The notes beneath the pieces were generated by a model. That model was not told the origin of the DNA. It made no database searches and saw nothing but the letters and a program-made list of their open reading frames with translations. The position numbers and the translations under genes were made by a program. From positions 17,021 through 81,020 of the forward strand of contig JAHHHU010000021.1 in NCBI GenBank assembly GCA_019359175.1: a DNA stretch of 64,000 nt, read 5' to 3'. The stretch comes from Phormidium tanganyikae FI6-MK23 (GTDB taxonomy: Bacteria; Cyanobacteriota; Cyanobacteriia; Leptolyngbyales; Leptolyngbyaceae). Below are positions 63,885-64,000 of this stretch, one piece after another. Numbering within the stretch: position 1 is the first letter of the stretch; each line of letters starts with the position of its first letter.

Positions 63885-64000
63885 CTACTCAAGCACGTTA
63901 GGACAATGTTTGAAGGCAGCATCGACACAATCCCGGAAGCTGTCAAACTCATCCCACCGTTGCCGCATCCAATTCTTCAGCACCCACCACCAATGCTCAA
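63885..64000 (-). mobile_element. IS630-type transposase, C-terminal end (rest outside window)
   Basis: The last 37 codons before a TAG at 63885-63887 read EHWWWVLKNWMRQRWDEFDS followed by FRDCVDAAFKHCPNVLE. This is characteristic of the C-terminus of IS630-family DDE transposases common in cyanobacteria. The terminal inverted repeat cannot be located from this fragment alone. Confidence 0.8.

Overview
The window is chromosomal DNA from a cyanobacterium, probably a filamentous Leptolyngbya-like form; the genus is an inference. Three things support this. The octamer GCGATCGC (HIP1) and its core CGATCG are scattered densely through most genes. A PsaK-type photosystem I subunit is encoded. Many other genes belong to families known mainly from cyanobacteria and plastids: a CCB1-like cytochrome b6f assembly factor, a CPP1-like protein, a Ycf52/NSI-type acetyltransferase, a PedR-like regulator, a FurC/PerR-type regulator, and DUF3155, DUF3685, DUF4332 and DUF2103 proteins. 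I see no rRNA, tRNA or CRISPR array.

Layout. 0-13.5 kb holds core and regulatory genes: a truncated Hik2-like redox kinase, CCB1, PadR and PedR regulators, an ACT-domain protein, a GNAT enzyme, FurC, a repeat-rich membrane protein, DUF3685, a stomatin-like protein, a Uma2 protein, folP and psaK. 13.5-18 kb has a five-PAS hybrid histidine kinase and a GT4 glycosyltransferase. 18-23 kb is an accessory block on the minus strand: a HigA-like antitoxin, a 1324-residue NACHT/STAND-type ATPase with a C-terminal membrane segment, and a VapBC pair starting 16 bases after it. This block is poor in CGATCG and is the best candidate here for an uncharacterised defence module. 23-32.8 kb returns to housekeeping genes: a GH57 glucan enzyme, SpoIID/LytB, clpS, a histone-deacetylase-like enzyme, an OmpR-type regulator, CPP1-like, DUF4129 and DUF4350.

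32.8-36 kb is a decaying accessory region. A small-protein/retropepsin-like protease pair is broken by a 204-bp MITE with a clear target duplication, and the displaced 3' end of the protease can still be read on the far side. A second, 63-bp element carries the same terminal motif and its own target duplication. Around them lie degenerate copies of the DUF4350 3' end and of the small protein, plus two unidentified pseudogenes. A separate 254-bp element with 24-bp perfect inverted repeats lies at 29.1 kb.

36-64 kb is mostly core genome. It contains a RemA-like DUF370 protein, a WD40 protein, an ABC ATPase, a membrane GTPase and an RRM protein. The complete pstSCAB phosphate operon has a candidate Pho box and an intergenic hairpin. 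Then come XdhC-Sua5-DUF2993, ddl, pfkA-surE, era and mscS, an MFS-HEAT transporter with a partner cyclic-nucleotide-binding protein, infC, a hydrolase/membrane protein/ABC ATPase operon, purA, rplY and an APH-kinase fusion. The window ends inside an IS630-type transposase that appears to have cut off a membrane-protein gene.
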